From Ectobius pallidus (Eukaryota; Arthropoda; Insecta; Blattodea; Ectobiidae): 64,000 nucleotides of DNA. Below are positions 27,002-39,944 of the stretch, piece by piece (positions within the stretch are counted from its first letter, which is position 1; the number at the start of each line of letters is the position of its first letter). The stretch spans positions 3,154,530 through 3,218,529 of the forward strand of contig CAXKWD010000006.1 of the NCBI GenBank assembly GCA_964059195.1. Direction: 5' to 3'. The notes under the pieces were generated by a model. The model was not told the origin of the DNA. It saw nothing but the letters and a program-made list of their open reading frames with translations, and did not search any database. The position numbers and the translations under genes were made by a program.

Positions 27002-27729
27002 AGTAATACACTGGATGAAACTAAAATAGGAGTGAGAATTGGAGGAATAATCATAAATAACATCAGATATGCAGATGACACTACCCTACTTGCAGAGAGC
27101 AAGAAAGACTTGGAAGATCTTATAAACAGAGTAAAACAGAAAGTGATAAAGCTGGTCTAAAACTAAATGTTAAAAAACTAAAATAATGACATCAGAGAAT
27201 ATTTCGATAAATATCGGCGGCGAAGTACTAACAACAGTAGACAAAATTAATTTCTTAGGCACAACATTAAAGATGACTGTAGTAACACAGAAGAAATAAG
27301 GAGAAGGATAATTCTTGGAAAGATAGCAATGAAGAGATTAAATAAGATTATAAATGACTCAGATATTTCAACTAAACAAAAATAAGAATAATACAGTCTA
27401 CAGTGTTTCCTGTGGTATTATATGGTAGTGAAATTTGGACATTAAGGAAAGCAGAGAGGAAAAAATTAGATGCGTTTGAGATATGGGTATGGAGGAAACT
27501 ATTAAAGATAACATGGACTGAAAGAAGGACTAATACATCAATCTTAGAAGTTATAACACCAGATTTGCCACTGGAAGCATTAACTGTGAGAGGAAAACTA
27601 ATGTATTTTGGACATATCATGAGAAATACACAATCATTAGAGAAGGACACGGAGGAAAGAATACACGGAGACGCCGTGCTTGCGGTGTTGTATGGGAAAC
27701 AGATGAAGCCAATGACCACGCCCCCTTAA
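27002..27729 (+). pseudogene. RTE-like reverse transcriptase remnant, spanning units 3 and 4
   Basis: Less decayed than in units 1, 2 and 6. The stretch from FPVVLYGSEIWTLRKAE through FEIWVWRKLL to the terminal stop is one open frame (27403-27729), and TERRTNTS is intact. Confidence 0.8.
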
Positions 27730-28641
27730 GGGACCAAAAAGGAGGCTTGCTATATACAATAGCACACAAATACTCCGAAGTTTCACGGGTTATAACAACG
27801 TAACGGTAGGGAAAATATGTAATATCCCAATTTCATATATTAACTACATACTCTGACATCATAATAATCCCGGTAGTAAGCATTAACCTATCTCAGAAGA
27901 GCCAAAAATGTAACTTTCAAATGAGCAACTTTACATGTGCGAGTCATTGACAATAGCAGCCTAGTGTAAAATACAAGTAAATTATGCTTAGCAATTATAC
28001 CCATATTCATTCATCCCAAAAATTGATTACTTTCAGTACCTAAATTTTACAAAATTATTAATTTTTAAGGTAAGTTCCTAGCATAGAATTTAAGTATTTT
28101 TGTTTTCCTTAAATTTAATTTCTTCAATATTGTTCAATATGTACTTGTCAAAATTCAAAATTCAAAAACTATAATGAAAGATGTAATATAAATAACTTCA
28201 ATAGAATTTATTTGTCTTGTGGAGGGTGGAAAAAGGTACAATTTCTCGCCTGTTCGTAGACTTCAGCGCACGTTTTGGCCTCCATAAAGAATTAATATGA
28301 AACATCTCCATTATTGCCATTAGAGAATCAATAATTTATTGCTGTGTTGAAAATTAATCTATATGCACCTTAGAAGAGCAATATCCTGCGTTTTTGTTGT
28401 TGGGTTTCGTAAGCTTAATATTGTAATTCAATATTTCATCAATGTTAACTGTATTTTCTTTTTGTATTGATTTTATATGTAAATGTCTATTATTGTAAAA
28501 TTAATTGTAAAAATTTTGACGTGTCCTATAACATGTACATGTTCGACGGACTAAATAAAATTCTATTCTATTCTATTTGTTATGTTCCCTTGTTAGGTTC
28601 CTGTATGTATCTTCTATACATTTATTTCCATGTTTATTATA

Positions 28642-28934
28642 CAGGGTGTCTTCTATTGACGTTTAAAACTCTCTGTAGTGACGTAGATGACATTGAAACA
28701 AGTGATTTGATATAGGACACATAGGGTCGCAAATGTCGGGAAATGCCTTAAAAATGAAGGACAAATGTGAAACATATGACGTCACGAGTGACGACACACC
28801 TCTAGCTGCCGGGCTCGTTGACTCCGACGCACACCTAAGCATTCAAAGCAATTGTCGAATGTCACATCACTGTAGCACTGTGTCTGCGTATGCGACTCGA
28901 GTGCGAAGCGTTGAAGGTTCCCCTGGGTCTGTCA

Positions 28935-28980
<46 letters not shown>

Positions 28981-29469
28981 TCAGCAACCCTTTTTCTTCG
29001 CTCACATGTCAGCAAACATTCTTTTTCTGTTATGTACAATTAGACCACAATTACGTACAGTACTGTCAAGCAGATGTATGCAAAGCTGAGCAATTACTTC
29101 TTTTCTCTCGTATTTTATTTGATTAAATTTGAAGATTGAAGAGAAAAATAAAACAAAGAAAACGTGCGTTTTGTAACACATAAATGTATTTTTACTATAC
29201 TCAGTCTGTTAACATAGATCTGCCACAAAAAAAAAAGAATGTTTTGTTTTACTTCAACATTAGACCACAATAATTATGTACAGGAGAGTACTGTTAAGTA
29301 GGTGTATGCAAAGTTCAGGAATACCGTATTTTTTGTGTCTTGTACAGTACTGTGTTTTATTTTGTTTTTGAAGAATCAACACACATAATACAGTATCGGT
29401 ACCGCGTGTTTTTTAACACACAAAGTTAGTTTTATCGTTCTCAGTCTGTTAACAAAGATGTGCCATAGA

Positions 29470-29500
<31 letters not shown>

Positions 29501-30419
29501 GAAAACAACATTTATGTGCTATTCGTTTGTTGTTAGACCACACTACAGTACAGTAAAGCACAGTACTGTTAAGGAAATGTACAGTTTGCAAAGTTCATGA
29601 ATAAGTTTTTTCTCTCGTATTTAAATCTCTTCGATGTTTTCTTAACGATTGGGATTCGTTAAATTTGAAGAAACGAAAGAACACGAAAAGAAAAGTTTCA
29701 AGCGTTTTGTAATACACAAGGTATTTTTAGTGTATTTATCTGTTAATGAAGATTTGCCAAAAAAATTGTTTTTCTTCTTCTTCGCTCATGTGTCAGCAAA
29801 CTGTTTGTTTGCATTACGTAGAACACTTCGTCTTACGAATGTGATCGTAAGCGCAGATCTGTGTTAACAGACCGAGTACAATAAAAGTACATTTTTGTGT
29901 TACAAAACGCACGTTTTCGTTGTTTTATTTTTCTCTTGTTTCTTCAAATTTCATCAAATAAAATACGAGAGAAAAGAAGTAACTGCTCAGCATTGCGTAT
30001 ATCTGCTTGATAGTACTGTACGTAATTGTGGTCTAATGGTACATAACAAAAAAACAATGTTTGCTGGCATGTGAGCGAAGAAAAAGGGTTGCTGACAAAA
30101 AAAAAGCAAAAACAAAAAAAGCTAGTTGACAGACCCAGGGGAACCTTCAACCCTACGCACTCGAGTCGCTCACGCAGACACAGTGCTACAGTGATGTGAC
30201 ATTCGACAATTGCTTTGAATGCTTAGGTGTGCGTCGGAGTCAACGAGCCCGGCAGCTAGTGGTGTGTCGTCACTCGTGACGTCATATGTTTCACATTTGT
30301 CCTTCATTTTTAATGCATTTCCCGACATTTGCGACCCTATGTGTTCTATATCAAATCACTTGTTTCAATGCCATCTACGTCACTACGGAGAGTTTTAAAC
30401 GTTAATAGAAGACACCCTG
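28642..30419. mobile_element. Foldback / long-TIR element, unit 4
   Basis: 1778 bp, even-unit loop variant. The left arm holds an uninterrupted T39 tract (28941-28979), where other units have T runs broken by G or C. The (AG)n tract is the shortest (~29476-29497). The right arm reads CGCACG near 29908, restoring match with the left arm. Confidence 0.8.
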
Positions 30420-30423
30420 TATA

Positions 30424-30870
30424 CAATGTGTTATTGTATACCAGGAATAATCTACCAAGTCAACAACTTAGACAGGACGTACATTCACACAACACAAGAA
30501 ATAGAAACTTTATTGATGTACCTTTTTACAGGCTATCTAAGTCACTCAAAAGTTATCATGTAGTGGGAATGAAATGTTATAATATGCTATCAATAAGTGT
30601 GCTTAATTACCCAGTTGACAAGTTTAAACATAAGCTATATGACTGGTTAGTTGGTCATCCATTTTATTCCCTAGACGAGTTCTTTGAATTTAGTACTAAA
30701 TCAATTATCTTTTGATATTTTAATTCTTGGTTGTTTGTAAATTATTTTGTTTATAGTACTATTATGTATATATATGTAGGCATGTATTTTAAATGTAAAA
30801 CTGACTTTGTCTATTGCCTCTTTGTAAGCTTAATGACAATAGAATATTATTATTATTATTATTATTATTA
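30424..30870 (+). mobile_element. LINE-B 3' fragment with (ATT)n tail, unit 4
   Basis: Same coding remnant as in unit 1; the tail is one repeat shorter. Confidence 0.75.
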
Positions 30871-32166
30871 GAACCTGATGACATGTGCAAGATCATACCA
30901 GGTTCGGAAGGCTACAAGAGAGCTATAATGAAAGCCTTGGTAATGCGTTCCATACCAAAAGACATCGAAATGATTCTAAGCAAAATTCGTATTAGGGAGC
31001 CAGATGCAAGAGAAAAGCTCATATGATTAAATCATCCATAACACATACTCTCTCACAAGAAGAGAGAAGGCTTTTGGCTGAAAGAGTGGATTTTTCTCAT
31101 GCAAAATATTCTCATGAGGAGGATGAAGTTATTAAGGGGAACTGGAAAAGATTTTCTCTGCCCATTGAAATCAGTTAAGAAGAGAAAAGCTTAGAATGAG
31201 GAATATGAAAAGGGAAGGAGAAAGAGATCATGCTCCAAGATATAATTTCAGGAAATGTAAGAGAGTTCAGTATAAAGTTGAAAACACTGAAGAAAGTACT
31301 GATAGTGACAGTGATGCAAGTGATTCAGAACCTAATGACATGTGCAAGATCATACCAGGTTCGGAAGGCTACAAGAGAGTTATAATAAAAGCCTCTGTTA
31401 AGCTTTCCATACCAAAAGACATCGAAATGATTCTAAGCAAAATTTGAATTAGGGAGCCAGATGCAGTATGTCCTGCTCATATGATTGAATCATCCCTAAC
31501 ACATACTCTCTCACAAGAAGAGAGAGGGCTTTTGGCTGAAAGAGGAGTGGATTTCTCTCATGCAAAATATACTCGTGAGAAGGATGAACTTATAAAGGAG
31601 AACTGGAACAGATTTTCTCTGCCCATTGAAATCAGTTAAGAAGAGAAAAGCTTAGAATGAGGAATATGAAAAGAAAAGGAGAAAGAGATCATGCTCCAAA
31701 ATATGATTTCAGGAAATGTAAGAGACTTCAGTATAAAGTTGAAGACAATGAAGGAAGTACTGATAGTGACAGTGATGCAAGTGATTCAGAACCTGATGAC
31801 ATGTGCACGATCATACCAGGTTCGGAAGGCTACAAGAGAGGTATAATGAAAGCCTCTGTAATGCTTTCCATACCAAAAGACATCGAAATGATTCTAAGCA
31901 AAATTTGAATTAGGGAGCCAGATGCAGTATGTTGAAAACACTGAAAAAAGTACGGATAGTGACAGTGATGCAAGTGATTCAGAACCTGATGATATGTGCA
32001 AGATCATACCAGGTTCGGAAGGCTACAAGAGAGCTATAATGAAGCCTCGGTAATGCGTTCCATACCAAAAGACATCGAAATGATTCTAAGCAAAATTCGT
32101 ATTAGGGAGCCAGATGCAAGAGAAAAGCCCATATGATTAAATCATCCATAACACATACTCTCTCAC
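30871..32166 (+). repeat. 461-bp exon-like tandem array with diverged third copy, unit 4
   Basis: Copy 2 starts at 31196 and reads PKDIEMIL (as in unit 5), where units 1, 2, 3, 6 and 7 read PKDIKMIL. Copy 3 at 31657 is the diverged type with YTREKDELIKENWNRFS upstream, the best-preserved version of that segment. Confidence 0.75.
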
Positions 32167-34252
32167 AGTTTGTTACAGATGTCAAACATGAAAGCTCTTT
32201 CCCCTGTATGTGTAAGCAGATGAGTTTTCAGATAATTATTTCGGAAATGTTTCCTTACACACATCGCACCTGATAGGTTTTCCTACTGTATGTGTAACTA
32301 GATGAGTTATGAGGTACCGCTTCCAGAAAAAATTTGTCACAGACACCACACTTTTAAGCCTTTTCTCCTGTATGTGTAAGCAAATGTCTTTTGAGAGCAC
32401 ATCTATAAGAAAATAGTTAGTTACACACATCACATTTTTATGGTTTCTCTCCTGTATGTTTAATCTGGTGGATTTTGAGAGCACTTCTATCAGAAAATCG
32501 TTTGTTACAGACATCACATTTGAAAGGTTTTTCTCCTGTATGTATACGCATATGAGTTTTGAGATTACACCTATGAGTAAATGTTTTGTTACAGATGTCA
32601 CACTGGAAAGCTCTTTCCTTTCTATGTGTAAGCAAATGAGTTTTGAGACGAAAACTATGAGAAAATCGTTTGCTACACACATCACACTTGTAAACTTTTT
32701 CTCCTGTATGTGTAAGCAGATGACTTTTGAGAGCAAATTTATAAGAAAATCGTTTGTTACACACATCACATTTGAATGGTTTTTCTCCTGTATGTGTAAG
32801 CAGGTGATGTTTGTGAGTACTACTATCAGAAAATCGTTTGTTACAGACATCGCATATGAATGGTTTTTCTCCTGTTTGTGTATGCAAATGAGTTTTGAGA
32901 TAGCTCTTTGAGTAAATGTTTTGTTGCAGAAATCACACTTGAAAGCTCTTTTATTTGTATGTGTAAGCAGATGAGTTTTGAGATTAATTGCAAAAGAAAA
33001 TGCTTTGTTACATACATCACAATTGAAAGGTTTTTCTCCTGAATGTATAAGCAAATGAGATTTGAGGTAAACACTTTGAAAAAATCGTTTGTTACACAAA
33101 TCGCACTTGTAAGCTTTTTCTCCTGTATGTACAAGCATATGTCTTTGAAGAACACATCTATAAGAAAATCGTTTGTTACAGACATCACATATGAATGGTT
33201 TTTCTCCTGTATGTGTACGAAGATGACTTTTGAGAGGACTTGTATGTGAAAATCGTTTCTTACAAACATCACATATGAATGGTCTTTCTCCTGTATGTGT
33301 ACGCAGATGACTTTTGAGATTAAATCTTTGCGTAAATGTTTTGTTACAAATATCACTCTTGAAAGATTTTTCACCTGTATGTGTAACCAGATGAGATTTG
33401 ACGTGACTACTTTGAGAAAATCGTTTGTTACACACATCACACTTGTAATTTTTTTCTCCTGTATGTGTGAGCAGATGAGTTTTGAGAATAGTCTTACGAG
33501 AAAATGTTTTGTTACAGGCATCACACTTCAATGTTTCTTTTTCCTGTATGTGTAAGCAGATGAGTTTTGAGACTACCTCTTTGAGAAACTTTTTTGGTAC
33601 AGACATCACACTTGAAATATTTCCCCCCTGTATGTATAAGCAGATGCTTTTTGAGATTACCTCTATGAGAAAATGTTTTGGTACAGACATCACACTTGTA
33701 ATTTTTTTCTCCTGTATGTGTAAGCAGATGAGTTTTGAGAGTACTCTTATGAGCTATGCTGTACGAGTATGATGATGACTTATTTTGGAATTGGTCTTTG
33801 TAAGAGAATCATATGACTGGAATTGTTTTTCACTAATCACATCCTGGTTTTCATGTTCTCTTACATAAGGAGGTTGAGAATCATTTTGGTCGGAAAGCAA
33901 TGTCTCCAAACCTTGAACTGTGTTGGATAACGGAGAATCAGTTTTCAAACAGGTCTATATTCTCAACTTTGTTTGGAAATTTCTTTACCAAATCGAAGGT
34001 CACAGGTCTACTTTTTTGGTATTCATTATTTCCTTTAACAAACGTATCTGAAATTTCGCCACACTCTGTCGATGTCTGTAACTTTGGAACTGTTGCAACA
34101 TTTGGGTCTATATCCTCACTTTTAATTTGGCGTGTCGCTACTAAATTGAAGGTTAAGGGTGTATCCTCACACTTAACAGTATGTTCGTGTTTTTCACATT
34201 GGGATTGTCTTATTACTTTTTCGCCACATTGTAATGTTGCCACAGTCTCCAT
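32167..34252 (-). pseudogene. C2H2 zinc-finger pseudogene, long array, unit 4
   Basis: Keeps the ATG start (34250-34252) and the long array, without the finger-5 frameshift. A stop replaces Tyr before finger 16 (near 32437), shared with unit 5. Finger 2 has Val for its core Phe (near 33590). A one-base-shorter A run near 32325 leaves the far C-terminal finger remnants reading in the frame of the long 32236-33693 frame. Shared lesions in the finger 2-3 linker and finger 10 remain. Confidence 0.85.
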
Positions 34253-34765
34253 GATTTACTATAAATCCACACACGACAATAGTAACTCACAACTGTTTAA
34301 TTGCAGGTGTGTCATTCCACATTTGTACAAAGATTAAGATAAAATATTTTCCAAGCAGCGAGAATTTCTCAGTCTGTCCAAAGCATTGAGCCGAGATATT
34401 TTTCCAACATTCTGCTGCGTTATGAGTATCTTGTAGACTGTGACCCGTGATCAACGCATTCCGATCACGTGATCACGTTTCTAGGGAGAAACAGTGGAGT
34501 GCCACCAAATTCGAACGGAATGTTTTATTCACAAAAACGAATTCCACAACCGCAAGCATGTGTTCTGCCACTCTTGGAACACTCACGCGATTTTCTCTAG
34601 TAGTAGTATTCCTTCGAGTCGCTTGCGATTCCTGGAAATCCACACGGATTTTCTAGCAAGATTGAGGGTTCACTATCCGTAGAAAATATTTGATCTTGCT
34701 CTATTTTCCTCTGCTTTATGAACTTCACATCTCCACCCCCTTCTGTCATTTTTTTTATTGACCCT
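34253..34765. other. Uninterrupted zinc-finger 5' flank with empty LINE-A site, unit 4
   Basis: Same empty-site sequence as unit 3, joined at 34564-34569. A TAG trinucleotide run downstream is one repeat shorter than in other units (near 34600). Confidence 0.85.
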
Positions 34766-35493
34766 AGTAATACACTGGATGAAACTAAAATAGGAGTAAG
34801 AATTGGAGGAAGAATCATAAATAACATCAGATATGCAGATGACACTACCCTACTTGCAGAGAGCAAGAAAGACTTGGAAGATCTTATAAACAGAGTAAAA
34901 CAGAAAGTGATAAAGCTGGTCTAAAACTAAATGTTAAAAAACTAAAATAATGACATCAGAGAATATTTCGATAAATATCGGCGGCGAAGTACTAACAACA
35001 GTAGACAAAATTAATTTCTTAGGCACAACATTAAAGATGACTGTAGTAACACAGAAGAAATAAGGAGAAGGATAATTCTTGGAAAGATAGCAATGAAGAG
35101 ATTAAATAAGATTATAAATGACTCAGATATTTCAACTAAACAAAAATAAGAATAATACAGTCTACAGTGTTTCCTGTGGTATTATATGGTAGTGAAATTT
35201 GGACATTAAGGAAAGCAGAGAGGAAAAAATTAGATGCGTTTGAGATATGGGTATGGAGGAAACTATTAAAGATAACATGGACTGAAAGAAGGACTAATAC
35301 ATCAATCTTAGAAGTTATAACACCAGATTTGCCACTGGAAGCATTAACTGTGAGAGGAAAACTAATGTATTTTGGACATATCATGAGAAATACACAATCA
35401 TTAGAGAAGGACACGGAGGAAAGAATACACGGAGACGCCGTGCTTGCGGTGTTGTATGGGAAACAGATGAAGCCAATGACCACGCCCCCTTAA
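34766..35493 (+). pseudogene. RTE-like reverse transcriptase remnant, spanning units 4 and 5
   Basis: Unit-3 type, with the C-terminal 108 codons open (35167-35493). Confidence 0.8.
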
Positions 35494-36405
35494 GGGACCA
35501 ATAAGGAGGCTTGCTATATACAATAGCACACAAATACTCCGAAGTTTCACGGGTTATAACAACGTAACGGTAGGGAAAATATGTAATATCCCAATTTCAT
35601 ATATTAACTACATACTCTGACATCATAATAATCCCGGTAGTAAGCATTAACCTATCTCAGAAGAGCCAAAAATGTAACTTTCAAATGAGCAACTTTACAT
35701 GTGCGAGTCATTGACATTAGCAGCCTAGTGTAAAATACAAGTAAATTATGCTTAGCAATTATACCCATATTCATTCATCCCAAAAATTGATTATTTTCAG
35801 TACCTAAATTTTACAAAATTATTAATTTTTAAGGTAAGTTCCTAGCATAGAATTTAAGTATTTTTGTTTACCTTAAATTTAATTTCTTCAATATTGTTCA
35901 ATATGTACTTGTCAAAATTCAAAATTCAAAAACTGTAATGAAAGATGTAATATAAATATCTTCAATAGAATTTATTGGTCTTGTGGAGGGTGGAAAAAGG
36001 TACAATTTCTCGCCTGTTCGTAGACTTCTGCGCACGTTTTGGCCTCCATAAAGAATTAATATGAAACATCTCCATTATTGCCATTAGAGAATCAATAATT
36101 TATTGCTGTGTTGAAAATTAATCTATATGCACCTTAGAAGAGCAATATCCTGCGTTTTTGTTGTTGGGTTTCGTAAGCTTAATATTGTAATTCAATATTT
36201 CATCAATGTTAACTGTATTTTCTTTTTGTATTGATTTTATATGTAAATGTCTATTATTGTAAAATTAATTGTAAAAATTTTGACGTGTCCTATAACATGT
36301 ACATGTTCGACGGACTAAATAAAATTCTATTCTATTCTATTTGTTATGTTCCCTTGTTAGGTTCCTGTATGTATCTTCTATACATTTATTTCCATGTTTA
36401 TTATA

Positions 36406-37221
36406 CAGGGTGTCTTCTATTGACGTTTAAAACTCTCTGTAGTGACGTAGATGACATTGAAACAAGTGATTTGATATAGGACACATAGGGTCGCAAATGT
36501 CGGGAAATGCCTTAAAAATGAAGGACAAATGTGAAACATATGACGTCACGAGTGACGACACACCTCTAGCTGCCGGGCTCGTTGACTCCGACGCACACCT
36601 AAGCATTCAAAGCAATTGTCGAATGTCACATCACTGTAGCACTGTGTCTGCGTGTGCGACTCGAGTGCGAAGCGTTGAAGGTTCCCCTGGGTCTGTCAAC
36701 TAGCTTTTTTTGTTTTTTCTTTTTTTTTTTTTGTCAGCAACCCTTTTTCTTCGCTCACATGTCAGCAAACATTCTTTTTCTGTTATGTACAATTAGACCA
36801 CAATTACATACAGTACTGTCAAGCAGATGTATGCAAAGCTGAGCAATTACTTCTTTTCTCTCGTATTTTATTTGATCAAAATTTGAAGATTGAAGAGAAA
36901 AATAAAACAAAGAAAACGTGCGTTTTGTAACACATAAATGTATTTTTACTATACTCAGTCTGTTAACACAGATCTGCCACAAAAAAAAGAATGTTTTGTT
37001 TTACATCAACATTAGACCACAATAATTATGTACAGGAGAGTACTGTTAAGTAGGTGTATGCAAAGTTCAGGAATACCGTATTTTTTGTGTCTTGTACAGT
37101 ACTGTGTTTTATTTTGTTTTTGAAGAATCAACACACATAATACAGTATCGGTACCGCGCGTTTTTTAACACACACAGTTAGTTTTATCGTTCTCAGTCTG
37201 TTAACAAAGATGTGCCATAGA

Positions 37222-37287
<66 letters not shown>

Positions 37288-38197
37288 CAACATTTATGTG
37301 CTATTCGTTTGTTGTTAGACCACACTACAGTACAGTAAAGCACAGTACTGTTAAGGAAATGTACAGTTTGCAAAGTTCATGAATAAGTTTTTTCTCTCGT
37401 ATTTAAATCTCCTCGATGTTTTCTTAACGATTGGGATTCGTTAAATTTGAAGAAACGAAAGAACACGAAAAGAAAAGTTTCAAGCGTTTTGTAATACACA
37501 AGGTATTTTTAGTGTATTTATCTGTTAATGAAGATTTGCCAAAAAAATTGTTTTTCTTCTTCTTCGCTCATGTGTCAGCAAACTGTTTGTTTGCATTACG
37601 TAGAACACTTCGTCTTACGAATGTGATCGTAAGCGCAGATCTGTGTTAACAGACTGAGTACAATAAAAGTACATTTTTGTGTTACAAAACGAAAGTTTCC
37701 GTTGTTTTATTTTTCTCTTGTTTCTTCAAATTTCATCAAATAAAATACGAGAGAAAAGAAGTAACTGCTCAGCATTGCGTATATCTGCTTGATAGTACTG
37801 TACGTAATTGTGGTCTAATGGTACATAACAAAAAAAGAATGTTTGCTGACATGTGAGCGAAGAAAAAGGGTTGCTGACAAAAAAAAGCAAAAACAAAAAA
37901 AGCTAGTTGACAGACCCAGGGGAACCTTCAACCCTACGCACTCGAGTCGCACACGCAGACACAGTGCTACAGTGATATGACATTAGACAATTGCTTTGAA
38001 TGCTTAGGTGTGCGTCGGAGTCAACGAGCCCGGCAGCTAGTGGTGTGTCGTCACTCGTGACGTCATATGTTTCACATTTGTCCATTTTTAATGCATTTCC
38101 CGACATTTGCGACCCTATGTGTCCCATATCAAATCACTTGTTTCAATGCCATCTACGTCACTACGGAGAGTTTTAAACGTTAATAGAAGACACCCTG
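36406..38197. mobile_element. Foldback / long-TIR element, unit 5
   Basis: 1792 bp, the longest copy, mainly because of the expanded (AG)n tract (~37229-37279). Odd-unit loop variant. The right arm shares TTCAACCC with unit 4 (near 37929), where other units read TTCTACCC. Confidence 0.8.
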
Positions 38198-38201
38198 TAT
38201 A

Positions 38202-38651
38202 CAATGTGTTATTGTATACCAGGAATAATCTACCAAGTCAACAACTTAGACAGGACGTACATTCACACAACACAAGAAATAGAAACTTTATTGATGTACC
38301 TTTTTACAGGCTATCTAAGTCACTCAAAAGTTATCATGTAGTGGGAATGAAATGTTATAATATGCTATCAATAAGTGTGCTTAATTACCCAGTTGACAAG
38401 TTTAAACATAAGCTATGTGACTGGTTAGTTGGTCATCCATTTTATTCCCTAGACGAGTTCTTTGAATTTAGTACTAAATCAATTATCTTTTGATATTTTA
38501 ATTCTTGGTTGTTTGTAAATTATTTTGTTTATAGTACTATTATGTATATATATGTAGGCATGTATTTTAAATGTAAAACTGACTTTGTCTATTGCCTCTT
38601 TGTAAGCTTAATGACAATAGAATATTATTATTATTATTATTATTATTATTA
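38202..38651 (+). mobile_element. LINE-B 3' fragment with (ATT)n tail, unit 5
   Basis: As in unit 1, with one Tyr-to-Cys change in the coding remnant (near 38417). Confidence 0.75.
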
Positions 38652-39944
38652 GAACCTGATGACATGTGCAAGATCATACCAGGTTCGGAAGGCTACAAGA
38701 GAGCTATAATGAAAGCCTTGGTAATGCGTTCCATACCAAAAGACATCGAAATGATTCTAAGCAAAATTCGTATTAGGGAGCCAGATGCAAGAGAAAAGCT
38801 CATATGATTAAATTATCCATAACACATACTCTCTCACAAGAAGAGAGAGGGCTTTTGGCTGAAAGAGTGGATTTTTCTCATGCAAAATATTCTCATGAGG
38901 AGGATGAAGTTATTAAGGGGAACTGGAATAGATTTTCTCTGCCCATTGAAATCAGTTAAGAAGAGAAAAGCTTAGAATGAGGAATATGAAAAGGGAAGGA
39001 GAAAGAGATCATGCTCCAAGATATAATTTCAGGAAATGTAAGAGAGTTCAGTATAAAGTTGAAAACACTGAAGAAAGTACTGATAGTGACAGTGATGCAA
39101 GTGATTCAGAACCTAATGACATGTGCAAGATCATACCAGGTTCGGAAGGCTTCAAGAGAGTTATAATAAAAGCCTCTGTTAAGCTTTCCATACCAAAAGA
39201 CATCGAAATGATTCTAAGCAAAATTTGAATTAGGGAGCCAGATGCAGTATGTCCTGCTCATATGATTGAATCATCCCTAACACATACTCTCTCACAAGAA
39301 GAGAGAGGGCTTTTGGCTGAAAGAGTGGATTTTTCTCATGCAAAATATTCTCATGAGGAGGATGAAGTTATTAAGGGGAACTGGAATAGATTTTCTCTGC
39401 CCATTGAAATCAGTTAAGAAGAGAAAAGCTTAGAATGAGGAATATGAAAAGGGAAGGAGAAAGAGATCATGCTCCAAGATATAATTTCAGGAAATGTAAG
39501 AGAGTTCAGTATAAAGTTGAAAACACTGAAGAAAGTACTGATAGTGACAGTGATGCAAGTGATTCAGAACCTAATGACATGTGCAAGATCATACCAGGTT
39601 CGGAAGGCTACAAGAGAGTTATAATAAAAGCCCCTGTAATGCTTTCCATACCAAAAGACATCGAAATGATTCTAAGCAAAATTTGAATTAGGGAGCCAGA
39701 TGCAGTATGTTGAAAACACTGAAAAAAGTACGGATAGTGACAGTGATGCAAGTGATTCAGAACCTGATGATATGTGCAAGATCATACCAGGTTCGGAAGG
39801 CTACAAGAGAGCTATAATGAAGCCTCGGTAATGCGTTCCATACCAAAAGACATCGAAATGATTCTAAGCAAAATTCGTATTAGGGAGCCAGATGCAAGAG
39901 AAAAGCCCATATGATTAAATCATCCATAACACATACTCTCTCAC
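38652..39944 (+). repeat. 461-bp exon-like tandem array, unit 5
   Basis: The spacing between copies 2 and 3 is 458 bp here (38977 and 39435) because one AGG triplet is missing in the GLLAERGVDF segment. Copy 3 is the homogenised type, as in units 1, 2 and 6, while copy 2 carries the unit-4 variant PKDIEMIL. Confidence 0.75.

Larger units (their letters stand above)
19824..27573. repeat. Tandem composite unit 3 (7750 bp; long finger array, LINE-A absent)
   Basis: Shorter because LINE-A is missing (empty site at 26797-26802). It retains the full finger array and the diverged third copy of the 461-bp fragment. It shares with unit 7 the loss of the zinc-finger start codon and a finger-12 variant that lacks its last histidine. 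Confidence 0.95.
27574..35337. repeat. Tandem composite unit 4 (7764 bp; long finger array, LINE-A absent)
   Basis: LINE-A is absent (empty site at 34564-34569) and the finger array is long. This unit carries an uninterrupted T39 tract at 28941-28979, the shortest (AG)n tract of the array, and a Phe-to-Val change in the core of finger 2. It shares an extra stop in finger 16 and several single-base changes with unit 5. Confidence 0.95.

Noticed and set aside
32456..32911. 151-codon open frame on the + strand, rich in FSCMC and KSFVT repeats
   Set aside because: It is the antisense shadow of the minus-strand zinc-finger modules. The same 84-bp periodicity produces open frames on the opposite strand in every unit (for example 40234-40689).
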